From the NCBI GenBank assembly GCA_041483675.1, contig JBGPGE010000032.1, forward strand, positions 1-41,706: a stretch of 41,706 nucleotides of DNA. The letters run 5' to 3'. Positions 32,736-38,765 of the stretch are shown piece by piece. The position numbers and the translations under genes are program-made. Source of the DNA: 2-12-FULL-60-19 sp041483675 (GTDB lineage: Bacteria; Desulfobacterota; Binatia; UBA9968). The notes under the pieces were generated by a model. It was not told the DNA's origin and made no database searches. It worked only from the letters and a program-made list of their open reading frames with translations. Position 1 is the first letter of the stretch, and each line of letters starts with the position of its first letter.

Positions 32736-34447
32736 GCCTAGCGCGGAGACTCCCGCAAGCCGCCTTGGTGGTTTTGATGAGTTTGACGGTTATGCCGGAG
32801 CCGGTTTGGGCGCAGGAGAGAGCGGTGAAAGGGGAGCAGGCGGAAGCGCCGCACCTCGAGTTGCGCCGCACGGCGAGATCGCGGGAATACCAGGGGAGAA
32901 CGGTCGATGGAGAAGATCGCGTGGTCCGCCGCGGAGACTCGCTGTGGCGAATTTTGATCCAGGAAAGAGGGTTGCCGCAAAAGGGCTTCAGCCGATACGT
33001 CATCCTGATCGGGTCGCTTAACCCCGGCCTGAAAAATCCGGATGTGCTCCCGGTCGGCGATACGCTGTTCATCCCGATGGAGCCGGACGAGATTTTGGGA
33101 GTCAAACCCGCGGTCGAGAAGGAAGAGACAAAAGGGTATCGGGTGAAGCAGGGCGACCGTCTCTACGACGTCCTCCGCGAGCAGTTGGAAGTCAAAGGCG
33201 GGGCCGAACTGCGCAAGGTTGCGGAGCAGGTCAAGCGGCTCAATCCAGACAAAAAGAATTGGGACTCGCTGCTCGTCGGCGAAACTATCCGGCTCCATGC
33301 CGCGAGCGGCGGCGTAGGGCGGGCCTCCGCCGTCCCGAAAGAGAAGCCTGTAGCGATTGTCGGTTTGGACTATGGGCAGAAAATTTCCGCGCAGGAAAAT
33401 CTCGATCTTCTGGCGTCGGTCATGGAGGCGTTGGGGCAAGAGACAAGCCGGGAGGGAGAGGAGGCGGTGGCGCTCAGCGATGGGACGGTGCACCTCGACC
33501 GCGCGGCCTATCCGGTCATTCAGAACTCGAAGAGAGGACAAAAAATTATTCTAGACTTGCAGAGTAAAATCTCTCAATCTCTGCGGTCGAAGCTGGAAAC
33601 GGAGAAGTCCGGGCTTCCGGTCGTCTCTCTGAAAAAGGGCGCTTCGCTCCACGAGACCGTAAACAATTTGCTGTCACGGCTGGGCTATCAATCGTTGCCA
33701 TCGAACCAGCCCGTGGTGGTCCAGGATCAGGGAGTCGCCGTTCAGGTCAAGGGTGAATGGATGGCGATGCCGCAGGAAGAGGGCGGAGCGGCGCCGCAGG
33801 TGGTGATTATCAGCCTGACCGACGATGCCGGACAGGCGCCGGCATATCTGAGAGAGTATCTGGCGCTTAAGGGGATGAACTTGAAGGAGATAGCGCTTCC
33901 GTCTTCCCGCAACCCGGTGGCTTCGCCCGAGGCACGGCTCGGCGATGGGACAGCGCAGGCGCGGATTGAAAGCTGGCCGGCCGACAAGGCAGCGCTGATC
34001 GACGCGTTTCTCAACGACTATGATATCTCTTTTGCGGGCGAAAGCTGGCTTTCGGTTACGCTGCGTGACGGGATCCGAATAGAGGCGAAGGCGGACCGGT
34101 TGTTCGAATACGGGGGCAAGAAAGTCGCGCTCTCTTTTCGTCCCGTCGGCGACGACGTAAAAAAAGCTCTGCAGCAGAGCCAGGGCGTGAAGGTTGTCGA
34201 GCTGAACCCGGCGACCCAGCCGTCGCGCGAAGTGCTCGCGCGGTTGTTAACCGCCGTCGGAGAGCCAGCAACCTATCGGGAGCAGCGCTTCCAGGCGAAC
34301 GATCGCGGTCCCAAAGACAAATTGGCGCTCGCGATCTCAGGTTACTACCTGCCGCAGCGTTCTCTGCTGCTTACCGACCGGCAGATTCCCAAGGAATTGG
34401 AACGCTTCTTTGCGGACAAGGGGATGCGCGTCGTTCGTTTTCGCTAG
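32720..34447 (+). CDS. Exported protein with two LysM-like domains
   Basis: A 575-residue protein. A signal peptide spans residues 1-31 (ALVVLMSLTVMPEPVWAQ). Two LysM-type repeats follow: VVRRGDSLWRIL to VGDTLFIP (about 67-118) and YRVKQGDRLYDVL to VGETIRL (about 135-192), which bind peptidoglycan. The remaining 380 residues, with alternating strand and helix (KGASLHETVNNLLSRLGY, GYYLPQRSLLLTD), are not recognised. It overlaps cysS by 16 bases and so is translated from the same transcript. A cell-wall role is likely; enzymatic activity is not evident. Confidence 0.8.
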   Translation: MESKISLARRLPQAALVVLMSLTVMPEPVWAQERAVKGEQAEAPHLELRRTARSREYQGRTVDGEDRVVRRGDSLWRILIQERGLPQKGFSRYVILIGSLNPGLKNPDVLPVGDTLFIPMEPDEILGVKPAVEKEETKGYRVKQGDRLYDVLREQLEVKGGAELRKVAEQVKRLNPDKKNWDSLLVGETIRLHAASGGVGRASAVPKEKPVAIVGLDYGQKISAQENLDLLASVMEALGQETSREGEEAVALSDGTVHLDRAAYPVIQNSKRGQKIILDLQSKISQSLRSKLETEKSGLPVVSLKKGASLHETVNNLLSRLGYQSLPSNQPVVVQDQGVAVQVKGEWMAMPQEEGGAAPQVVIISLTDDAGQAPAYLREYLALKGMNLKEIALPSSRNPVASPEARLGDGTAQARIESWPADKAALIDAFLNDYDISFAGESWLSVTLRDGIRIEAKADRLFEYGGKKVALSFRPVGDDVKKALQQSQGVKVVELNPATQPSREVLARLLTAVGEPATYREQRFQANDRGPKDKLALAISGYYLPQRSLLLTDRQIPKELERFFADKGMRVVRFR

Positions 34448-34493
34448 CGACCGTGTGGTAAAATAGGCCACCTTATCCCGATGGGGTGGCAAG

Positions 34494-34925
34494 TTGACGC
34501 GCGCAAGGACAAGCTTCCTAGTAATTTTGCTGCTGACCGGAGGCTGCGTCGCCGTGAACGGCGGAAATACGGCCCCCGCTCCGCGGCTCAACGCACGGAA
34601 CGATGCGGCGCGCGGTTGTCCGGACCGCATCGATCGGACCGGCACCGGCGGCACCGTCGGAACCGTGGTTGGGACCATCGTTGGGAGTTTTCTGGGGATG
34701 CCTTTTTTGGGTGGACTCTATCAGGTCGGCGGCTACGTCGCGGGACTCGCGAGCGCCGACCCATGCGCGAACGTGAATCCGAGCCCGCGGGCGAAAGCCG
34801 TCGCGCCGCCTCCGAGACCGGCCGCGCGGAGCGCTCCTCCGCCCACCCCTTCGGCGTCGCCCGCCAGGCGCGAGCCGCCCGTGGCGATTTACTCGAGCCG
34901 GATCAGCGAAGAAAACATTCCGTGA
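34494..34925 (+). CDS. Small lipoprotein with a glycine-zipper segment
   Basis: A 143-residue protein starting at TTG. LVILLLTGGC is a lipobox, placing the lipidated cysteine at residue 18. GTGGTVGTVVGTIVGSFLG followed by GGLYQVGGYVAG is a glycine-zipper-like membrane-inserting stretch. The C-terminal 45 residues are Pro/Ala/Arg-rich and low in complexity. It lies 6 bases before the tRNA gene. A small hairpin (CCACC...GGTGG, 34469-34490) covers the leader. Function unknown; an outer-membrane or envelope location is expected. Confidence 0.6.
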   Translation: MTRARTSFLVILLLTGGCVAVNGGNTAPAPRLNARNDAARGCPDRIDRTGTGGTVGTVVGTIVGSFLGMPFLGGLYQVGGYVAGLASADPCANVNPSPRAKAVAPPPRPAARSAPPPTPSASPARREPPVAIYSSRISEENIP

Positions 34926-34931
34926 CCGCCA

Positions 34932-35008
34932 GCGCCCGTAGCTCAACTGGACAGAGCATCAGACTTCGGATCTGAGGGTTGGGGGTTCAAATCCCTCCGG
35001 GCGCGCCA
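34932..35008 (+). tRNA. tRNA-Arg (anticodon TCG), intact, CCA encoded
   Basis: A complete cloverleaf: acceptor GCGCCCG/CGGGCGC, D stem GCTC/GAGC, anticodon stem TCAGA/TCTGA with loop CTTCGGA (anticodon TCG at 34966-34968), T arm GGGGG-TTCAAAT-CCCTC, discriminator G and CCA. It is followed by four truncated same-strand copies of its 3' part at 35627, 36074, 38294 and 38711, so it is the attachment-type head of a cassette array. Confidence 0.97.
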
Positions 35009-35034
35009 AGAAATCTTACGGGACTGAGCAAAGG

Positions 35035-35280
35035 TTATTTGGGGTGCGGCCGGATAGAGTGCAGGATATAAGTGTCGCCTTCAATGGAAAAATAAAAGCG
35101 CCACCCGCCGTTGACTCTAGCCTGCCAGATGCCTCGCGCTTCATCGTATTTCTTGGCCCGCAGGGAAGGATGGCGTAGATTTTGGAGAAGGTACTTAAGC
35201 TTTTGGTCGAACGCCTTTTGGATATGGGCTGGAGCCTCGGCGTAGAGCCGCAGAAACCGGGGAGTGAGATAAGGCCGCAT
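35035..35280 (-). CDS. RelE/ParE-superfamily toxin
   Basis: An 81-residue basic protein. IQKAFDQKLKYLLQNLRHPS, RGIWQARVNGGWRFYFSIEG and a final ILHSIRPHPK give the helix-helix-sheet order and conserved R...R...H tail of RelE/ParE toxins, which cleave mRNA on the ribosome or block gyrase. Its ATG overlaps the antitoxin stop (TAATG), the usual antitoxin-first order. The gene ends 26 bases from the intact tRNA, at the left edge of cassette 1. Confidence 0.85.
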   Translation of the reverse strand: MRPYLTPRFLRLYAEAPAHIQKAFDQKLKYLLQNLRHPSLRAKKYDEARGIWQARVNGGWRFYFSIEGDTYILHSIRPHPK

Positions 35281-35549
35281 TAAGGGGATTTTTTCTTCAG
35301 CCTTTTTACTTCTCGGTGCAGAAACCGTACGGCTTCCTTGGCGGAGCTGAAGGGGCCATGAGCTTTCCCTCGTCTGAACTCCTGTAGGGAGATCGCAATA
35401 TCTCGGTCGATGGTGTTCTTAGGAGCGAGAGTGATCACCTTCCCCCGAACTTTCGCCTCGAGGAGATCGCCGACGGCCAAATCCGCCTTTTTGCGCACTT
35501 CGGCGGGCAGGGTAACTTGGTATTTCTCTTTGATCTTGACTAAAGCCAC
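35280..35549 (-). CDS. AbrB/MazE-type antitoxin
   Basis: An 89-residue protein starting at GTG with AGGAGAAC just upstream. MALVKIKEKYQVTLPAEVRK and the AVGDLLEAKVRGKVITLAPK strand-turn-strand form a SpoVT/AbrB swapped-hairpin DNA-binding domain. The helical C-terminus (SSAKEAVRFLHREVKRLKKK) would wrap the RelE/ParE toxin encoded next. It should autorepress the promoter at 35596-35623. Confidence 0.88.
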   Translation of the reverse strand: MALVKIKEKYQVTLPAEVRKKADLAVGDLLEAKVRGKVITLAPKNTIDRDIAISLQEFRRGKAHGPFSSAKEAVRFLHREVKRLKKKSP

Positions 35550-35595
35550 AACCGGTTCTCCTAAACGGGAATAAAACTTATCTCTATCTAAAGGG

Positions 35596-35623
35596 AGTAT
35601 AAGCGGAATTTGAGCCTTGTCAA
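35596..35623 (-). promoter_or_regulatory. Sigma-70-type promoter for the toxin-antitoxin pair
   Basis: On the minus strand TTGACA (35623-35618) and TATACT (35601-35596) are separated by 16 bases, close to consensus. The promoter abuts tRNA fragment 2 by three bases, so cassette 1 carries its own promoter at its right edge. Confidence 0.75.
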
Positions 35624-35626
35624 ACT

Positions 35627-35676
35627 TCAGACGTCGGATCTGATGGTTGGGGGTTCAAATCCCTCCGGGTGCACCA
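35627..35676 (+). other. tRNA-Arg 3' fragment 2 (diverged)
   Basis: Fifty bases matching the anticodon arm through CCA of the tRNA at 34932. It differs in the anticodon loop (CGTCGGA, with G at position 33), has GATGG for GAGGG in the variable region, and ends CGGGTGC-A-CCA in place of CGGGCGC-G-CCA. It lacks the acceptor 5' strand and D arm, so it cannot be a working tRNA. It ends cassette 1. Confidence 0.9.
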
Positions 35677-35746
35677 AGGAATTCAAATGGATGAGCGGAC
35701 CGGCATCGCATACGATTATTGGGGCCGCAGGTTCATTCCCGGCCAC
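35677..35746 (-). pseudogene. Beheaded PIN-domain toxin: first 23 codons only
   Basis: On the minus strand a GTG overlapping the antitoxin stop begins a frame containing APIIVCDAGPLIHLNS, the characteristic N-terminus of PIN-domain toxins (the D of VCDAGPL is the first catalytic acid). The homology ends at the tRNA fragment boundary; the frame then runs through antisense tRNA and stops at 35627. The toxin has been cut off by the fragment junction, leaving its antitoxin. Confidence 0.75.
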
Positions 35747-35930
35747 GCAACCCCCAGGCCAAGTCCTCCCGGATGAACGATTCCGCAAGCCGCGTGGAAT
35801 GCGATTCCAGGTAGCGCCGCAGCGCCTCCGCCAGCAACTCGTTGAAATCGCCTACCGAGCCTTGCGCGACAAAGGCGCGCGCTTCCGCGACCAGTTCCTC
35901 CGGCAGTTCAGCCTGAATTGCTGTTTTCAT
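35733..35930 (-). CDS. Ribbon-helix-helix antitoxin, orphaned
   Basis: A 65-residue protein. MKTAIQAELPEELVAEARAF begins with the beta strand and helix of a CopG/ParD-like DNA-binding fold; the helical remainder (FNELLAEALRRYLESHSTRL) is the toxin-binding part. AGAGGTGATG before the ATG at 35930 decides this start over a longer frame. Its PIN toxin gene overlaps it and is truncated, so only the antitoxin is left in cassette 2. Confidence 0.82.
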   Translation of the reverse strand: MKTAIQAELPEELVAEARAFVAQGSVGDFNELLAEALRRYLESHSTRLAESFIREDLAWGLRGRE

Positions 35931-36073
35931 GACATCACCTCTTAAAGTGACCTTCACGCTTAGCGGGAGATAATACGGGTGTCCCGCCGTTAAATCCGTC
36001 AGCACCTAAACATTGTATCCCGGAACGCTCTGGTCCCGCAAATGCCCTCCCTTCCCTAAGAGTACAGCATACC

Positions 36074-36133
36074 GGACAGAGCATCAGACTTCGGATCTGA
36101 GGGTTGGGGGTTCAAATCCCTCCGGGCGCGCCA
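36074..36133 (+). other. tRNA-Arg 3' fragment 3
   Basis: Sixty bases identical to the intact tRNA from GGACAGAG in the D arm to CCA, with flanking similarity AC(C/T) just before. The downstream AAGAAATTTTACG also resembles the flank of the intact tRNA (AAGAAATCTTACG). The acceptor 5' strand is missing. It ends cassette 2. Confidence 0.93.
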
Positions 36134-36263
36134 AGAAATTTTACGCCTATTTTATATAGCCCATCTCGAGCCGTCGAGGGGAGTCCGCAGGCAATCTACA
36201 TAGCCGTGCCTGAGATTCTCATTTTGTGCTCTAGTTTGCACGGCGACGACAGATACGTAGGGG

Positions 36264-36292
36264 TTGTTTCTTGAAACCTAACTAACTATACT
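36264..36292 (+). promoter_or_regulatory. Probable promoter of the three-gene cassette
   Basis: TTGTTT (36264-36269) and TATACT (36287-36292) are separated by 17 bases, 62 bases before the ATG at 36354. The remaining part of 36134-36353 shows no gene. Confidence 0.5.
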
Positions 36293-36353
36293 TTTAAAAC
36301 CTTCGGGTTCTCCCGTAGTACAACGCCTTGCAGTTACCCGGAGGTCTAACAAT

Positions 36354-37133
36354 ATGACCCAGCATAAGGACACATCTGTTCCGACCGTGAGTCCCTGGCA
36401 AGTAGAGGCAATTCGCCTGACTGGTTTTCCTCTTCCTCTATCAGAAATTGATCCGTCGGGATGGTGGGTGAATGTAGTTGGTGAGCCGCCCGAGACCGAG
36501 AGTTCGCGCCCCAAGGTTGGCCTGTACAAAAGGGAAGGGTCATTTGACGGTAAGAGGCTGGCCTTAGACGTGCAACTGGGGCGAGTTGACTGGACGCTTG
36601 GCCCCTTAGCGGAAACGAGCGGAATGCCTCCAGAGACCCTTCCAGTTATTGGACCGTTTGATTCAGCGTTAAGTGCGTTTGTGCCTCTTATGCACAACTG
36701 GCTAGGTTTAGCAGTGCCTATGACACGACTCGCTTTTGGAGCGGTGTTGGCACAACCCGTCTCAGATCGAAAAGCCGGATATCTTAAAATTGCCGCCTAC
36801 CTGCCGAGTATTCGGCTAGACCCAGAAACCTCCTCGGATTTCTTTTATCAAATTAACCGGCCGCGAGATTCCAAGTCAGGCATTTCGGGTCTTCGGATTA
36901 ACCGCCTTACAAAGTGGTCCGTTCTTTTGTTTCAAACACTCGGAGTCAGTCTCGAAAAGACACAGATGAGAACAACGGGGTACGGAGTTACCGAAACAGC
37001 CTGTCGTCTTGAGCTCGATATCAATACTCTACCTGAATTTTCACAACCCTTACCGCAGGGAAAACTTGCCGAGATTTTTGATGAATTGGTGGACATGGGC
37101 CGAGAAATTGCCGTAAAGGGAGATGTGGCGTGA
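36354..37133 (+). CDS. Unknown protein, first gene of the low-G+C cassette operon
   Basis: A 259-residue protein with a strong GGAGGT ribosome site 8 bases before its ATG. It starts with short strand-rich stretches (IRLTGFPLPLSEIDPSGWWV), has paired tryptophans early, and a mixed helix/strand second half ending in EIFDELVDMGREIAVKGDVA. No signal peptide, membrane segment or catalytic motif is seen. The start of the next gene overlaps its stop by four bases. Its codon use and base composition are visibly lower in G+C than the flanking chromosome, which with the tRNA-fragment borders indicates acquisition. I do not recognise a family. Confidence 0.75.
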   Translation: MTQHKDTSVPTVSPWQVEAIRLTGFPLPLSEIDPSGWWVNVVGEPPETESSRPKVGLYKREGSFDGKRLALDVQLGRVDWTLGPLAETSGMPPETLPVIGPFDSALSAFVPLMHNWLGLAVPMTRLAFGAVLAQPVSDRKAGYLKIAAYLPSIRLDPETSSDFFYQINRPRDSKSGISGLRINRLTKWSVLLFQTLGVSLEKTQMRTTGYGVTETACRLELDINTLPEFSQPLPQGKLAEIFDELVDMGREIAVKGDVA

Positions 37134-37765
37134 ATTCTGAAACCGCAAACGTTTCGCAAACTGTTCCCGACGGATGGAGGATAGAGTCTGCGGTCACAAA
37201 TTTAGGTAGCGGCCAAGGATTCGCATCACGCCGAACTTGGCGGCCTGACCTCCAGAGCGCTACAAAGGTTGAAGATTTCCCCGTGTATCTCAGGCGAAAT
37301 ATTACCGGCGAGTCCGAGACAAAGGACCTTATACCGCGGTTCGTGTCAATTATCGTCAATGCCGCTGCAGATGAAAGTTTTGAGGACGGAACTAACTCTA
37401 ATTTTTCTCGTACCCTGGATATTCTGATTCGCTCATATGGATCTACTGTTATAGTCGCATTGGAAACTATCGTATGTTCCGAAAAATCAAATGCCGAGGT
37501 TGTCGGAGAAGCATTGAGATGGATAGGTGCAGCCCGGGATGAGGATACTAAGGCGTACCGCCGCGCTGTTCTCCAGAAACACTTAAGATCGCTGTCACCG
37601 CGCATACGATATGCAGCGGCTTTGGGCCTTGCCGAGATGGACGATCCCGGCGCGATTCCGGCGCTCCGCAACGCACTTGAAAGGGAAATCCACGAGAAGA
37701 TTCGTTGCCACTTTCTGCTTGTCCTCGAACAGCTAGTTCAAACCCAAAAGTGCCACAATTCCTAA
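37130..37765 (+). CDS. Unknown protein with HEAT-like C-terminal repeats
   Basis: A 211-residue protein from a GTG overlapping the previous stop. The C-terminal half has helical repeats of HEAT type (VVGEALRWIGAARDED, RIRYAAALGLAEMDDPGAIP then ALRNALEREIHEKIRCHFLL), usually a protein-binding scaffold. The N-terminal 90 residues are not recognised (PVYLRRNITGESE, DLIPRFVSIIV). The end overlaps the third gene by 16 bases, so all three are translated together. Confidence 0.72.
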   Translation: MNSETANVSQTVPDGWRIESAVTNLGSGQGFASRRTWRPDLQSATKVEDFPVYLRRNITGESETKDLIPRFVSIIVNAAADESFEDGTNSNFSRTLDILIRSYGSTVIVALETIVCSEKSNAEVVGEALRWIGAARDEDTKAYRRAVLQKHLRSLSPRIRYAAALGLAEMDDPGAIPALRNALEREIHEKIRCHFLLVLEQLVQTQKCHNS

Positions 37766-38253
37766 GAGCAGATATCCGGCCAGACCGGTGGTACGTTTAT
37801 CCCGAAGTCCCGTGGCTTCCGCCTGGGCGTGTGCAGGCTGACGCTCTCTCGGATCTTAAGCCTAAAGGCAACACCATATCTTTGTTCGAGCTTGATGGCC
37901 AAGTTAGTCCTGAGCGAATTGTCATGGCAGTGGCAGCTGGACGTATGAAGCCGGCCGTGATCGGATATGCAGTGTTCGACGGCGGCACCGTAATACGGGC
38001 CGGAATTAAATTAGAAAAAATACTCGGGACAACCCCGGATGCCAGAGTGAATGCATTGCATCATGATATTCAAGAATTGACAGGGGCGCAGCTTAACGAA
38101 CTTGCTGAAATTATCGTGCGCGGCGAAATAAAGGAAATACTCGGCAAGCAGGTAGCCCTGATGATACAAGCTGAACTCGACGCCGGGCACCTTGAGCGGA
38201 AACGTGTTAGCGCCAAGTTGTTAGAGGAGTTGGATAGACGTAGCTCTCGATAG
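37750..38253 (+). CDS. Unknown protein, third gene of the cassette operon
   Basis: A 167-residue protein; the GTG at 37750, inside the previous gene, is taken as the start because the residues upstream of it are the translation of the HEAT gene in another frame. WYVYPEVPWLPPGRVQADAL and ISLFELDGQVSPERIVMAVA precede a helical, charged C-terminus (LERKRVSAKLLEELDRRSSR). It appears soluble. I cannot assign a family. The operon ends 41 bases before tRNA fragment 4. Confidence 0.65.
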   Translation: MPQFLRADIRPDRWYVYPEVPWLPPGRVQADALSDLKPKGNTISLFELDGQVSPERIVMAVAAGRMKPAVIGYAVFDGGTVIRAGIKLEKILGTTPDARVNALHHDIQELTGAQLNELAEIIVRGEIKEILGKQVALMIQAELDAGHLERKRVSAKLLEELDRRSSR

Positions 38254-38293
38254 AGCTGCTACCGTGTTTTCTCTGGCTCTGTTGAGATGCTCT

Positions 38294-38325
38294 GGTTTGG
38301 GGTTCAAATCCCTCCGGGCGCGCCA
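38294..38325 (+). other. tRNA-Arg 3' fragment 4
   Basis: Thirty-two bases of T arm, acceptor 3' strand and CCA (GGTT-T-GGGGTTCAAATCCC and onward), with one change from the intact tRNA. The downstream AAGAAATTCAAATGG matches the flank of fragment 2. Just before it, GATGCTCTG (38286-38294) is the reverse complement of a D-arm segment of the same tRNA. It ends cassette 3. Confidence 0.9.
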
Positions 38326-38335
38326 AGAAATTCAA

Positions 38336-38668
38336 ATGGCGAAAGTGAAAAGAAGACCGACCACCGATGCAGTGGAAATCCTCCATCGCCGGTATTACGC
38401 GGGGAAGCCGGAGCGTCTGGCTGCCTTGGAGAAAGCGCGGGCCGACGATCACGTTGCGCGGAAGATCGTCGCCTTGCGCACGGAGGCCGGTCTCAGCCAA
38501 CGGCAACTGGCGAGGCTGATCGGCACCACGGCCTCGGTTATTTGCCGCCTTGAGGACGCAGATTACGAAGGGCATTCCCTTGCGATGCTCAATCGCATTG
38601 CAGGGGCCCTGAACCGCCGTCTCGAGATTCGCTTTGTTCCCGCGGAAAAACGGGCACAGTCGGCGTGA
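38336..38668 (+). CDS. XRE/HigA-type helix-turn-helix protein
   Basis: A 110-residue protein. KIVALRTEAGLSQRQLARLI and TTASVICRLEDADYEG form a Cro/CI helix-turn-helix at about residues 45-82. Such proteins with an N-terminal helical extension are commonly HigA-like antitoxins, but no toxin partner is present in the cassette. The ATG lies 10 bases after the CCA of fragment 4 with no ribosome site, so the tRNA fragment has taken the place of its leader. Confidence 0.85.
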   Translation: MAKVKRRPTTDAVEILHRRYYAGKPERLAALEKARADDHVARKIVALRTEAGLSQRQLARLIGTTASVICRLEDADYEGHSLAMLNRIAGALNRRLEIRFVPAEKRAQSA

Positions 38669-38710
38669 GCTGGCAACCGTGTCATCGCGATCATTGAGAG
38701 TCGGGGGCTA

Positions 38711-38756
38711 ACTTCGGATCTGAGGGTTGGGGGCTCAAATCCCTCCGGGCGCGCCA
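38711..38756 (+). other. tRNA-Arg 3' fragment 5 (last, right end of array)
   Basis: Forty-six bases from ACTTCGG in the anticodon loop to CCA, with one change (CTCAAAT for TTCAAAT in the T loop). The downstream flank GAGTCTTCAATGG differs from those of the other copies, as expected for the original chromosomal neighbour. It ends cassette 4. Confidence 0.92.
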
Positions 38757-38765
38757 GAGTCTTCA

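Noticed and set aside
35627..35676. A second functional tRNA
   Set aside because: There is no D arm or 5' acceptor strand upstream, and position 33 is not T.
34932..38756. A conventional genomic island with an integrase
   Set aside because: Both strands were read for a tyrosine or serine recombinase between the tRNA and the last fragment; none is present, and the units are too small.
34932..38756. CRISPR array
   Set aside because: The repeats are few, unevenly spaced, differ in length and are tRNA pieces with genes between them.
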